In this document: positions 9,482 through 17,618 of the stretch, piece by piece
How the letters are laid out: each line of letters opens with the position of its first letter
Position numbering within the stretch: position 1 is the first letter of the stretch
Source of the DNA: Capnocytophaga felis
GTDB taxonomy: Bacteria > Bacteroidota > Bacteroidia > Flavobacteriales > Flavobacteriaceae
Assembly: GCF_009684755.1 (NCBI RefSeq)
Contig: NZ_BLBC01000005.1
Span: 744,001 to 808,000, forward strand
DNA length: 64,000 nt
Direction: 5' to 3'
Notes under the pieces: generated by a model
Told to the model about the DNA's origin: nothing
What the model saw: only the letters and a program-made list of their open reading frames with translations
Database searches by the model: none
Translations under genes and position numbers: made by a program

Positions 9482-11761
9482 ATGAAAAAGTTATTCGCAT
9501 CATTGTGTGTTATAATGTCTTTCGGGGCAATTGCACAAACCAAAAATATTCAGGGAACGTATTATTATAATGCACTTACTGAAGATTTAATCCTGAAAAT
9601 GCACGAGGACAAAACCTTTGACATTGTTTTGCTTTCAGGAAAATATGAATTGGGCAAAGACAACAATATCAATTTTATGTTCGGCAATATTTCCAATTTC
9701 ATAGTTAAAGAAAAAGAGAAAGGAAATAAAAAAACGCTGACAATAAACTTAAAATCAAACTATGCCAATAGCGGATTGAAGTTTTTGTACGTCGGATATG
9801 AAGATGAAAACAAACAAGTGAAGTACGAAAATTTGTACAACATAATTACTTCCACCGAAGAAGCAAAAGAAGAAATCTATCCTGAAAGTCAGGAAACTAT
9901 TTATTCCTTAGGCACTTTTGAAATTCCGAAAACGGAGAACCTATACTTGGTTAATGCCATTGCAACATTGGATTTAAGCACATCAAAAAAGGTCATCATT
10001 GAAAAATATCCCATCAAAAAAGATGTTTCTTCCGTTGATGTACTTTTTAGTTTTTCGGGGCTTTACAAAACTACGCCGAAAATCATAGGAACGTATGACG
10101 AAAAACAACAGAGCATTCGTTTGAATGATTTGTACGACGGAGGTATCACTTCTTTCACAAAAAAATCACGATATGATGACGAAAAAAACATAACGAAAAT
10201 TTCCACCGATGAGGTTCAAAATTGGAAGCATCTCGTTTCTTTTAAAGAAGATGAATTCAAATCCGATTCTCTTAGTTCTTCCGTTGAAACCAAAGTAAAA
10301 CTCGACATTAAAAACAACTTGGCTGATGCCCTAAAATCTGCAAAAAACCACAATAAATTACTTTTTGTTTTCTATCAACCCGAAAATACCGAAAAAGCCA
10401 AAAAAGAGTTTGATGAGCTAATTGCACAATACGAATCGGATTTGAGCTATTATTCGGAATATGATTTTGCAAAATACGATGTAGCCGACTTTTATTTTGC
10501 GGACAAAAAGGACGAGAAATGGTTCAAAAAGAAGAATATCAAAACAGAAAATCAGTTTATTTGTTTAGATGATAACGGAGAAATACTCTATCACGAACCA
10601 AACACAATGAGTAATATCAAAAGTAATATTTACGCAGGAAGTTCTTTAATTTCTGCTATGGAAGGAGCTTTCTTGGCAAAGAAAATCGATGATGTTTTTG
10701 GCAATAAAAAAGCTACAATCTCAGAAATAGAAGGTATTTTCTCCAAAATTTTGACATCAAGCACCATTGCCCCTTATCTTTATAAAGAGAAAAAAAATAG
10801 CGATGAGCAAACAGCATCGCAAGATTGGGATTACTATTTTGAAAATTTGAAAAACATCGAAAGTTTGTACAAATTCAAAACCACTCCTGAGCAAACAGAT
10901 AAGCTATGGAAAAAAATGATGGAAGCTCATAAGAAAGATACGCAATTGGCCATTCCGTTTGCGATTTTGTTGAGTAATAACTACGAATCATATGACTTGT
11001 ACTTCGGCGGAGACTATCATCAAAAAGTATTTGGCACGGAAAGAAAAATCGGTAAAGCAGATTTGGAAGCCGTTCGATATTTAATCAAATTTAATAGCGA
11101 AATACAGGCACATAATGAAAGTTTGTCAAATGTAGAAATAATAGATTATACCGATTCAAAAACGATTAACATTAACGGTTACAATCTTACATTCATTTTG
11201 AATAAAATTGCCGAAGATTCACCGGAACTTCGTAATGAAGTGAAATCAGCGTACGTGGAAGGCAGAAAAAATAACCTGTTTGATTACGAAGATTTTAAGG
11301 CATTCTTAGAAGAATTCTATCCTGAACAATATTTAACCTTTTTTGAAGAATACTATCAAATGATGACCTCTGCCGATGCTTCCCACATCATTCTCTCTCT
11401 CGACAAGATGTATTCTCAAAGCAAGAGGAAAGAATACGAAAATTGGGTATATTACAAAAGTAATTTCGCCAATGATTGTAACAACGTTGCTTGGAAAATC
11501 GTTGAAGAGCACAAATCGGATAAAAAACTTCTGGAGAAAGCCTTACAATGGTCAAAAACTTCTTTGGAACTTGAAAATGAAAATCCTTATTATTTAGATA
11601 CTTATGCACATTTACTTTATTTTACGGGCAACCGAGAAAAAGCCATTGAAATGCAACGAAAAGCACTTCAGTTACTCAACAAAAATAAAGGAGACTATGA
11701 GCAAGAGCTTAAAGATACAGTAACGGAAACGCTGAAAAAAATGGAAAACGGAAGTCTTTAA
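9482..11761 (+). CDS. Secreted thioredoxin-fold-like protein with C-terminal TPR-like repeats, function unknown
   Basis: A 759-residue protein with a clear signal peptide (MKKLFASLCVIMSFGAIAQT). Residues about 275-390 (ADALKSAKNHNKLLFVFYQP, then a strand-rich part and DDNGEILYHEP) read like a thioredoxin-like fold, but the CxxC redox pair is absent. The C-terminal 100 residues contain a TPR-like helix pair (ALQWSKTSLELENENPYYLD, then LYFTGNREKAIEMQRKAL). It is monocistronic, with its own promoter (9431-9460) and terminator (11772-11805). It probably acts in the periplasm or on the surface, possibly as a binding rather than a redox protein. I do not recognise the family. Confidence 0.8.
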   Translation: MKKLFASLCVIMSFGAIAQTKNIQGTYYYNALTEDLILKMHEDKTFDIVLLSGKYELGKDNNINFMFGNISNFIVKEKEKGNKKTLTINLKSNYANSGLKFLYVGYEDENKQVKYENLYNIITSTEEAKEEIYPESQETIYSLGTFEIPKTENLYLVNAIATLDLSTSKKVIIEKYPIKKDVSSVDVLFSFSGLYKTTPKIIGTYDEKQQSIRLNDLYDGGITSFTKKSRYDDEKNITKISTDEVQNWKHLVSFKEDEFKSDSLSSSVETKVKLDIKNNLADALKSAKNHNKLLFVFYQPENTEKAKKEFDELIAQYESDLSYYSEYDFAKYDVADFYFADKKDEKWFKKKNIKTENQFICLDDNGEILYHEPNTMSNIKSNIYAGSSLISAMEGAFLAKKIDDVFGNKKATISEIEGIFSKILTSSTIAPYLYKEKKNSDEQTASQDWDYYFENLKNIESLYKFKTTPEQTDKLWKKMMEAHKKDTQLAIPFAILLSNNYESYDLYFGGDYHQKVFGTERKIGKADLEAVRYLIKFNSEIQAHNESLSNVEIIDYTDSKTININGYNLTFILNKIAEDSPELRNEVKSAYVEGRKNNLFDYEDFKAFLEEFYPEQYLTFFEEYYQMMTSADASHIILSLDKMYSQSKRKEYENWVYYKSNFANDCNNVAWKIVEEHKSDKKLLEKALQWSKTSLELENENPYYLDTYAHLLYFTGNREKAIEMQRKALQLLNKNKGDYEQELKDTVTETLKKMENGSL

Positions 11762-11771
11762 AAATAATCAA

Positions 11772-11805
11772 TATAGCCACGTTTAGTAGTGGCTATATTT
11801 TTTTG
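11772..11805 (+). terminator. Hairpin terminator
   Basis: ATATAGCCAC (11772-11781) pairs with GTGGCTATAT (11790-11799), followed by seven T. Confidence 0.9.
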
Positions 11806-11897
11806 TATAATTTTAAAGAAACCGTTGAAATTATCCCGATTTACAAAATCGGCTTTATACCGAAGAACGATGTAGCTATTATGTATCGGAAACATTG

Positions 11898-11905
11898 TAT
11901 TTTTG
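11898..11905 (+). promoter_or_regulatory. -7 promoter box that fixes the AraC start
   Basis: TATTTTTG fits TAnnTTTG. A possible TTG start at 11903 is part of this box, so translation must begin downstream, at the ATG at 11924. No clear -33 TTG is seen. Confidence 0.6.
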
Positions 11906-11923
11906 CAAGAAATACATATCGCA

Positions 11924-12736
11924 ATGAACTACGAAACCTTTGCTCCACACCCTGATTTGTCCGACTTTGTAAAGTGTTATTGGATATTGGAAGTTCCCGC
12001 TGAACCTAATCCTGAAAAACAACGTGCCATTGCCGACGGATATATCGAAATGATTTTTCATCTTGCTGATGATGTCAAATCGTACACCGATGAGGAAGGT
12101 TATACACTACAACCTCGGGCTATGATTTTGGGGCATCCGATAAAACCTTTTTTCTTTGAACCTACGGGAAATGTAGATACTTTTGCTGTCCGATTCCTCC
12201 CCTACGGTCTTGCCAATCTCATCAACAAACCTATTAAAGATTTGACAGATAGGGTGCTACCACTAAATGAAGTTTTTGATGATGATTTCTCAAGAGAAAT
12301 TACCCAACAAGTCAATCAAGCCAACAATACCCAAGAACGTATCGCCATCATCGAAAGACTTCTTTTCAAGAAACTTAACCAAAAAGAAACCGTTGATTAT
12401 GTCGTAAAAAATACCATTGATGCACTTATCGCCACAAGAGGAAAGCAATTGGCAAGCATCTCGGCATCGGGCAATAAACGTCAACTTCAACGTAAATTCA
12501 CTCAACAAATCGGACTCAGTCCCAAACAATTAGGGAAAGTCATCCGATTGCAAACCGCTCTGCGTAAACTACTTAATCACCCAACCGAAAAACTCTATCA
12601 CATCGCCTACGACACTGATTACTACGACCAAGCTCATTTTATCCGAGATTTTAAAGAATTTACAGGCATCAGTCCCAAAACTTTCTGGCAAGATAAATCA
12701 ATGGAAGTAGCCTCAATAATATATGCCAAGGAGTGA
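11924..12736 (+). CDS. AraC-family transcriptional regulator
   Basis: A 270-residue protein starting MNYETFAPHPDLSDFVKCYW. The N-terminal half looks like the beta-rich sensor domain common in Bacteroidota AraC proteins (DGYIEMIFHLADDV, ILGHPIKPFFFEPTG, FAVRFLPYGLANL). The C-terminal 90 residues are the AraC double helix-turn-helix: KQLASISASGNKRQLQRKFTQ for the first, and YHIAYDTDYYDQAHFIRDFK with FTGISPKTF for the second, which matches the family signature. ATG 11924 is chosen because the longer reading starts inside the promoter box. It precedes a TetR gene and a hydrolase/protease cluster on the same strand, but a terminator and a new promoter separate them. The ligand and targets are unknown. 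Confidence 0.9.
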   Translation: MNYETFAPHPDLSDFVKCYWILEVPAEPNPEKQRAIADGYIEMIFHLADDVKSYTDEEGYTLQPRAMILGHPIKPFFFEPTGNVDTFAVRFLPYGLANLINKPIKDLTDRVLPLNEVFDDDFSREITQQVNQANNTQERIAIIERLLFKKLNQKETVDYVVKNTIDALIATRGKQLASISASGNKRQLQRKFTQQIGLSPKQLGKVIRLQTALRKLLNHPTEKLYHIAYDTDYYDQAHFIRDFKEFTGISPKTFWQDKSMEVASIIYAKE

Positions 12737-12817
12737 TATTTTTGAAAATACTTCTTTAGCAGAATTACAATTGACTTCAAAAACTATAACTCCAACAAAT
12801 TTAATGGAAAATAAACC

Positions 12818-12848
12818 AAAAGAGTGAATTAATCTTTCGCTCTTTTTT
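12818..12848 (+). terminator. Terminator after araC-like gene
   Basis: AAAGAGTGAA pairs with TTCGCTCTTT (one G-T wobble), followed by a T run. Confidence 0.7.
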
Positions 12849-12859
12849 AGTATGATATT

Positions 12860-12889
12860 TTGCCCATTTAAAAAAACTGTTTACTTTTG
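12860..12889 (+). promoter_or_regulatory. Promoter of tetR-like gene
   Basis: TTG at 12860-12862 and TACTTTTG at 12882-12889 have a 19-base spacer. Transcription should start around 12896, right at the tandem operator-like motifs. Confidence 0.8.
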
Positions 12890-12896
12890 CAAAAAA

Positions 12897-12924
12897 ATAA
12901 CACCTGTTATATTACAATTGTTAT
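12897..12924. promoter_or_regulatory. Two adjacent 14-bp operator-like motifs
   Basis: ATAACACCTGTTAT (12897-12910) and ATTACAATTGTTAT (12911-12924) directly abut and share ATnACAnnTGTTAT. The first is an inverted repeat with ATAAC/GTTAT arms; the second is a weaker version. They lie between the predicted transcription start and the tetR start codon, a usual place for TetR autorepression. Confidence 0.6.
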
Positions 12925-12939
12925 AATAATAATAATTTT

Positions 12940-13464
12940 ATGCCGAAATCAACAACTATAACCAAAGAAATGATTGTGGAAACTGCTTTCGAGATGGTTC
13001 GAAAAGAAGGTTTTACGGTGCTTTCTGCCCGAAATATTGCCAAGCAAATCGGTTGTTCCACGCAACCCATTTATTGCTGCTATAAAACGATGGACGAACT
13101 AAAAGCCGAAGTTTGTAAAAAAGCACTTTCTCACCTTCAAAATGTAATGCTCGGTTACCAAAAAACGGGCAATGTATTTTTGGATTTAGGCTTGGGTTAT
13201 GTGCGAATGGCTCATACCGAACCAGCACTCTTCAAAGCAATTTATATTGATAATATCACGAATGTAAAGCTTACCGATATTTTCCCCGAAAATCAGGAAA
13301 TCGTGGAATTGATGAAAAATAATGAGGAATACCGACAACTATCCGACAAAGAAATAAAAAACAGCATCGCCAAGGCGTGGATGTTGGTACACGGTATAGC
13401 ATCACTGGTGGCAGTTGGAATGTTTGCCTATGATGAAGATAAAATTATAGAAATATTAGAATAA
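12940..13464 (+). CDS. TetR/AcrR-family transcriptional regulator
   Basis: A 174-residue protein with the TetR N-terminal three-helix DNA-binding domain: ITKEMIVETAFEMVRKEGFT, then the helix-turn-helix LSARNIAKQIGCSTQPIYCC and YKTMDELKAEV. The C-terminal helical ligand-binding domain is shorter than average. TetR proteins are usually autorepressors released by a small molecule; the two motifs at 12897-12924 are candidate operators. A hydrolase gene follows after 16 bases, so the two are probably co-transcribed and the hydrolase is the likely regulated partner. The inducer is unknown. Confidence 0.92.
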   Translation: MPKSTTITKEMIVETAFEMVRKEGFTVLSARNIAKQIGCSTQPIYCCYKTMDELKAEVCKKALSHLQNVMLGYQKTGNVFLDLGLGYVRMAHTEPALFKAIYIDNITNVKLTDIFPENQEIVELMKNNEEYRQLSDKEIKNSIAKAWMLVHGIASLVAVGMFAYDEDKIIEILE

Positions 13465-13480
13465 TTAAAAAACGGTTACG

Positions 13481-14485
13481 ATGAAAATCAAAAAGATGAT
13501 ATATTTATTAATATTATCAGTTATTATTTGCTTAGCAATCAGTCTTCTCTGGTTGTTTCGGAATCCGTCTTACGAAAATATAGATAAAACATTCATACAA
13601 GCATCAGATGCTGACATTAAAAAAGAAATTCCTGCTTTTAATCTAAATTACTTGGTAGATAAAATAGCCTATTCCGAACCTGTTTATTTTCCTAACGGAG
13701 TGGAAACGGCAGATTTTGAAGAACACTTAGAGGCTATAAATTTAGAAATTCCCAATTGGGACAGAGAAGGGTTATACGAGGTAAAGGCTTCTACCAAAGC
13801 AAGTACCTTAGATCCCGCATTTTTAGTGTATAAATGGGATTCAGACACTTCCAATACACTTATTTTTCATCACGGAGCATCTGAATATCCTTTTTACTGG
13901 ATTTTTTCTAACATTTTCAATAAAGAGATACTTAATGATTTGGGTGTAAACCTGATTGTAGTCCGAACTCCTTTTCACAAGCAAAAAGGGGCTTTGAAAC
14001 AGGGAACGGCGACCTTATCTACCTTTATGGCAACGATGGCAACAAGTGTGAAATTAACCGAAAAACTGATTCATACTTTACGACAAAAAGGAGTACAGAC
14101 TATCGAAGTTGGCGGATTCAGCTTGGGAGCTGTGATAACAAATAGACACCGGACAATATATAATTCGGCTGATTTTTATGTTCCAATAGTAGGAACAGTA
14201 GCACACGAAAAGTTTTTTATTTTTCCTAAGAAAAATATTACTGAAAGTGAACTGGAGCGAAACAAAATTATTACGCATTACCTAAATTTCTCAGCCCAAT
14301 GGCAAGAAAATCAATCTCCAAATGTATTTCCAGTAATGGCTCGCTACGATAAGTTTTTACCACTTAACGAGCACGCTCCCGCTTATGGAAATCTGGAAGT
14401 TGAAATTTGGAACACGGGACATTTATCCACCGCTCTTTTCAATGACGGAATGCGATATGTCCTATTAAAACGCTTAAAGAAGTAA
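13481..14485 (+). CDS. Membrane-anchored alpha/beta hydrolase
   Basis: A 334-residue protein with an N-terminal membrane segment (MIYLLILSVIICLAISLLWL) and then an extracytoplasmic alpha/beta-hydrolase-like domain. The nucleophile elbow is GGFSLGA with Ser214. FHHGASEYPFYW near residue 127 may form the oxyanion region, and GHLS near 311 could supply the catalytic His. The substrate is unknown. It lies 16 bases after the TetR gene and before a CPBP protease gene, so it probably belongs to a TetR-controlled unit. A lipase- or esterase-like role is an inference from the fold only. Confidence 0.75.
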   Translation: MKIKKMIYLLILSVIICLAISLLWLFRNPSYENIDKTFIQASDADIKKEIPAFNLNYLVDKIAYSEPVYFPNGVETADFEEHLEAINLEIPNWDREGLYEVKASTKASTLDPAFLVYKWDSDTSNTLIFHHGASEYPFYWIFSNIFNKEILNDLGVNLIVVRTPFHKQKGALKQGTATLSTFMATMATSVKLTEKLIHTLRQKGVQTIEVGGFSLGAVITNRHRTIYNSADFYVPIVGTVAHEKFFIFPKKNITESELERNKIITHYLNFSAQWQENQSPNVFPVMARYDKFLPLNEHAPAYGNLEVEIWNTGHLSTALFNDGMRYVLLKRLKK

Positions 14486-14521
14486 GCCTTTATCTGGGAA
14501 CTAAAACTGATAATCAATAAA

Positions 14522-15352
14522 ATGAATACCAAATCAAAAACTTTCAGAAATGTCGCCCTGTTCAGCTTGGTGGCTATCGCTTGCGGTTGGGTGGGCGTCG
14601 GGGTGGATAAATTACTTGGTCAGCCCTCGAATTTAGAATCGCTTGGGGCGTTGATTTTTATCGCTACACCGCTTTTGTGTATGCTTTTGTTTCGCCTTTT
14701 CGGTGGCGACGGTTGGAAAGACCTTTCGCTGAAACCGAATTTCAAACAAAATACCCTTTGGTATCTGTTTGCCTTTGCGGTTTATCCGGTGGTTATCGGA
14801 ATAACACTGTTTGTTGGAAAGTCGTTGGGTTGGGTAGAAGTGAGCAAGTTTAGTTTTGCAGCGTATTTACCTGTTTTTGCCACCGCTTTTTTGCCCGAAT
14901 TTATCAAAAACATCTTCGAAGAATCGGTTTGGCGAGGCTATCTTACTGTAAAAATGGAGCAACTTACCCAAAACGAATGGTTGATTTATCTGGTGGTAGC
15001 GTTGGTTTGGCAGACTTGGCACGCCCCTTATTATTTAGTGCTTTTGGAAGACGGCTACTTGTCGCAGTTCTTCCCTTACGGCGGACTTTGGCTTTTCGTT
15101 TATGGTTTTGTGGTAGTCGGGATTTGGACGATAATGTACACCGAAGCCTTTTTCCTTTCACGTTCGCTTTGGTTAGTCGTTTTGATGCACACGATGGAAG
15201 ACGCTCTCAATCCGCTCATTTCCGAAGGTTTTGCCGTTGTTTCGCCCGACAAAACGTTACTCATTTCACCAACTTTCGGACTTATTCCTCTGCTGATGTA
15301 TCTGGCAATAGGCTTGTATTTGAGAAATATACGGAAAAGTAAGAATAATTGA
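14522..15352 (+). CDS. CPBP-family intramembrane glutamic protease
   Basis: A 276-residue protein with about seven or eight membrane segments. It carries the CPBP (Abi, Rce1-like) motifs EESVWRG with E133, E134 and R138, a second His motif (WQTWHAPYY near 160) and a third (MHTMEDALNP near 219). These are the family's catalytic Glu and metal or water-coordinating His positions. Bacterial members are linked to bacteriocin self-protection or membrane protein processing, but the role here is open. The DNA is markedly GC-richer than the surroundings (for example 31 of 60 bases at 14581-14640), a feature shared with the next gene. Confidence 0.9.
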   Translation: MNTKSKTFRNVALFSLVAIACGWVGVGVDKLLGQPSNLESLGALIFIATPLLCMLLFRLFGGDGWKDLSLKPNFKQNTLWYLFAFAVYPVVIGITLFVGKSLGWVEVSKFSFAAYLPVFATAFLPEFIKNIFEESVWRGYLTVKMEQLTQNEWLIYLVVALVWQTWHAPYYLVLLEDGYLSQFFPYGGLWLFVYGFVVVGIWTIMYTEAFFLSRSLWLVVLMHTMEDALNPLISEGFAVVSPDKTLLISPTFGLIPLLMYLAIGLYLRNIRKSKNN

Positions 15353-15391
15353 TTTCAAATGAATTGATTGTAAAACTAAACCTTCAACAAT

Positions 15392-16372
15392 ATGGACACA
15401 AACAGAAAGATGCCCGCAGATGCTACCTGCTGGGACAAAATTTTCCCGAAAAGCGATAAAGTAGAACATAAAAAAGTAACGTTCAGAAACCGCTACGGCA
15501 TCGCACTTGTCGGCGATTTGTATTTTCCGAAAAACAGCGAAGACAAGAAACTTGCAGCTCTTGCCGTGTGCGGTGGATTCGGAGCGGTAAAGGAGCAAGC
15601 TTCTGGATTTTACGCCCAAACGATGGCGGAAAGAGGCTTTGTAACCTTGGCTTTTGACCCTTCCTATACGGGCGAAAGCGGTGGCGAACCTCGCAATGTA
15701 GCGTCGCCCGACATCAATACCGAAGACTTTTCGGCTGCAGTCGATTGCTTGGGGCTTCAACCCTTTGTGGACAGAGAAAAAATAGGACTTATCGGCATCT
15801 GCGGTTGGGGCGGATTTGCTCTGAACGCTACGGCTATCGACACGCGAATAAAGGCGGTAGCGACGATGGTAATGTACGATATGTCCCGCGTCTTCAGCAA
15901 GGGATATTTCGACGGCGACACACCCGAAATGCGTCTGGAAATGAAGCGTTCGCTCAATGCCCTTCGTTGGACGGATGCCGAAAGAGGAACACCTGCTCCG
16001 GGCTATCCGATGCCGGATGCTCCTTCCGACAAAGTCCCTCAATTCCTGAACGATTATATCGAGTTTTACAAAACTCCGAGAGGTTTCCACGAGCGTTCGG
16101 TTTCCAATCAGGTTTGGACAGCGACAACGCTGCTTTCGTTCCTAAATTTTCCATTGCTGTCGTATGTCCACGAAATCGATGTCCCGACCCTTATCGTTGC
16201 CGGAGAAAACGCCCATTCCCGCTATATGAGCGAAGATGCCTACAAAGCTATAGGAAGCGAAAATAAGGAACTACTCATTATTCCCAATGCCCGCCACACG
16301 GATTTTTATGACAATCAGGCAGGAGTGATTCCGTTTGATAAACTGGAAACGTTTTTTAAGGAGAATTTATAG
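15392..16372 (+). CDS. Dienelactone-hydrolase-like alpha/beta hydrolase (YcjY type)
   Basis: A 326-residue cytoplasmic protein. It has ALAVCGGFGAVKEQASGFYA near 68, FVTLAFDPSYTGESGGEPRN, and the nucleophile elbow GICGWGG with Cys137 in place of Ser. A late acidic/His pair is in TLIVAGE and NARHTDF (near 268 and 304). This is the layout of the YcjY/dienelactone hydrolase group. A Cys nucleophile is known in dienelactone hydrolase. The gene is strongly GC-rich: 34 of 60 bases at 15661-15720, against 21 of 60 at 17041-17100. It follows the CPBP gene by 39 bases. The substrate is unknown. Confidence 0.85.
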   Translation: MDTNRKMPADATCWDKIFPKSDKVEHKKVTFRNRYGIALVGDLYFPKNSEDKKLAALAVCGGFGAVKEQASGFYAQTMAERGFVTLAFDPSYTGESGGEPRNVASPDINTEDFSAAVDCLGLQPFVDREKIGLIGICGWGGFALNATAIDTRIKAVATMVMYDMSRVFSKGYFDGDTPEMRLEMKRSLNALRWTDAERGTPAPGYPMPDAPSDKVPQFLNDYIEFYKTPRGFHERSVSNQVWTATTLLSFLNFPLLSYVHEIDVPTLIVAGENAHSRYMSEDAYKAIGSENKELLIIPNARHTDFYDNQAGVIPFDKLETFFKENL

Positions 16373-16507
16373 CAACTTAAAATAAATATTTATTCAATGG
16401 AATAGATGTATTTCGTTAAAATTCACATTCAACGAGCTTTTGAATTCTTTTTGTATAAAATCATCAATTCTGTCGCATTTATACAATTTTTATATTCGTA
16501 GTTCTGC

Positions 16508-16515
16508 TAATTTTG
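16508..16515 (+). promoter_or_regulatory. -7 promoter box upstream of VOC gene
   Basis: TAATTTTG fits TAnnTTTG. An in-frame TTG at 16513 is part of this box, so the ATG at 16543 is the real start. Confidence 0.55.
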
Positions 16516-16542
16516 CCTTTCAAAACAATAAAATTAGCATTT

Positions 16543-16911
16543 ATGAAACATTTAATTTCGATTGTAGAAATCCCAGTAATTGATTTTGAAAGAGCAGTAA
16601 CTTTTTACAGTTCGGTTTTGGGAGTAAATATTGAAAAAATAGATATGGACGGCACGTTGATGGGAATATTCCTAAGTGACGAGGAAAGCACCAATGTCTG
16701 CCTGATAAAAGACGAAAACGCACAACCTTCAGCTAACGGAACGATGGTTTATTTCAACACCGAAGCGGATTTACAGCCTGTTTTAGAACGTATTGAACCA
16801 AACGGAGGAAAAATCCTGCTACCAAAAACGGAAATCAGCCTCGAGATGGGATTTTTTGCTCTATTTTTGGACACTGAAGGCAATAAAATCGGTTTACATT
16901 CTGAAAAATAA
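16543..16911 (+). CDS. VOC-family protein (glyoxalase/bleomycin resistance fold)
   Basis: A 122-residue protein, the normal size for a single VOC unit of two beta-alpha-beta-beta-beta modules. It opens HLISIVEIPVIDFERAVTFYSSVLG, the classic first module, and closes FFALFLDTEGNKIGLHS. VOC proteins are metal-dependent isomerases, dioxygenases or drug binders; the exact activity cannot be read. The start at 16543 is chosen because a longer frame begins inside a promoter box. It is followed after 6 bases by the peptidase E gene, so they likely form an operon. Confidence 0.9.
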   Translation: MKHLISIVEIPVIDFERAVTFYSSVLGVNIEKIDMDGTLMGIFLSDEESTNVCLIKDENAQPSANGTMVYFNTEADLQPVLERIEPNGGKILLPKTEISLEMGFFALFLDTEGNKIGLHSEK

Positions 16912-16917
16912 AATCCT

Positions 16918-17529
16918 ATGAAGAAAATATTTTTATGCTCTTCATTCAAAGATGTTTCGCATTTGTTTGAAGAATTTGCAGATAGCAATCTGGCAGGAAA
17001 GAAAGTAACCTTCATTCCCACAGCGAGCCTTACTGAAAAAGTTCGATTTTATGTTGATACTGGCAGAAAAGCTCTTGAAAAAATGGGACTTATCATTGAC
17101 GAATTGGAAATTTCAACCGCAACTTCGAACGAAATTCTCTACAAACTTCAAAAGAATGATTTTATTTATGTTACAGGCGGAAATACCTTTTTCCTTCTGC
17201 AAGCATTACGGAAATCGGGAGCTGACAACCTTATAAAAGAAGAAGTTTTGTCTGGAAAAACCTATATCGGAGAATCGGCGGGTGCGATGATACTTTCTCC
17301 TAATATTCAATATGTTACTGAAATGGACGACCCGAAACAAGCTCCTTATTTACAGGATTTTTCAGCTTTAGATTTGGTAGATTTCTACACTGTTCCGCAT
17401 TACAATAACTTTCCGTTTGCGAAAGCTACTGAAGCAATCATCAATAAATACAAAAACACTTTACATTTGCTTCCTATCACTAATTCTCAAGCAATTGAAG
17501 TTCGAAACGACAATGTAGAAATCAAATAA
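16918..17529 (+). CDS. Peptidase E-like S51 family protein
   Basis: A 203-residue cytoplasmic protein with the class I glutamine-amidotransferase-like fold of S51 peptidases. The nucleophile elbow GESAGAM has Ser120, the segment FIYVTGGNTFFLLQ lies at about 81-94, and VPHYNN near 160 carries the likely catalytic His. S51 enzymes remove N-terminal Asp from dipeptides; this is closer to the general peptidase E-like group than to Salmonella PepE, so specificity is uncertain. It sits 6 bases after the VOC gene. Confidence 0.85.
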   Translation: MKKIFLCSSFKDVSHLFEEFADSNLAGKKVTFIPTASLTEKVRFYVDTGRKALEKMGLIIDELEISTATSNEILYKLQKNDFIYVTGGNTFFLLQALRKSGADNLIKEEVLSGKTYIGESAGAMILSPNIQYVTEMDDPKQAPYLQDFSALDLVDFYTVPHYNNFPFAKATEAIINKYKNTLHLLPITNSQAIEVRNDNVEIK

Positions 17530-17578
17530 TTTCATAAAAAGACATACAACAAAATCGCACAATTTGTAATTTTTGCCT

Positions 17579-17586
17579 TAACTTTG
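17579..17586 (+). promoter_or_regulatory. -7 promoter box upstream of thioesterase
   Basis: TAACTTTG fits TAnnTTTG and lies 32 bases before the ATG. No TTG is seen at the usual -33 distance. Confidence 0.5.
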
Positions 17587-17618
17587 CATTCAAAATTTGA
17601 AAAAATAGTTCTACACAA

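Noticed and set aside
11903-11923. Upstream TTG starts for the AraC, VOC (16513) and PAP2 (31590) genes
   Set aside because: In all three cases the TTG is the end of a TAnnTTTG promoter box, so it cannot be a start codon in the transcript; the next ATG is used.
15266-16090. A 274-codon open frame on the minus strand across the dienelactone-hydrolase-like gene
   Set aside because: It is antisense to a well-supported alpha/beta hydrolase. The GC-rich DNA there has few stop codons, which explains the long frame; the translation is Arg/Ser-rich and shows no domain.
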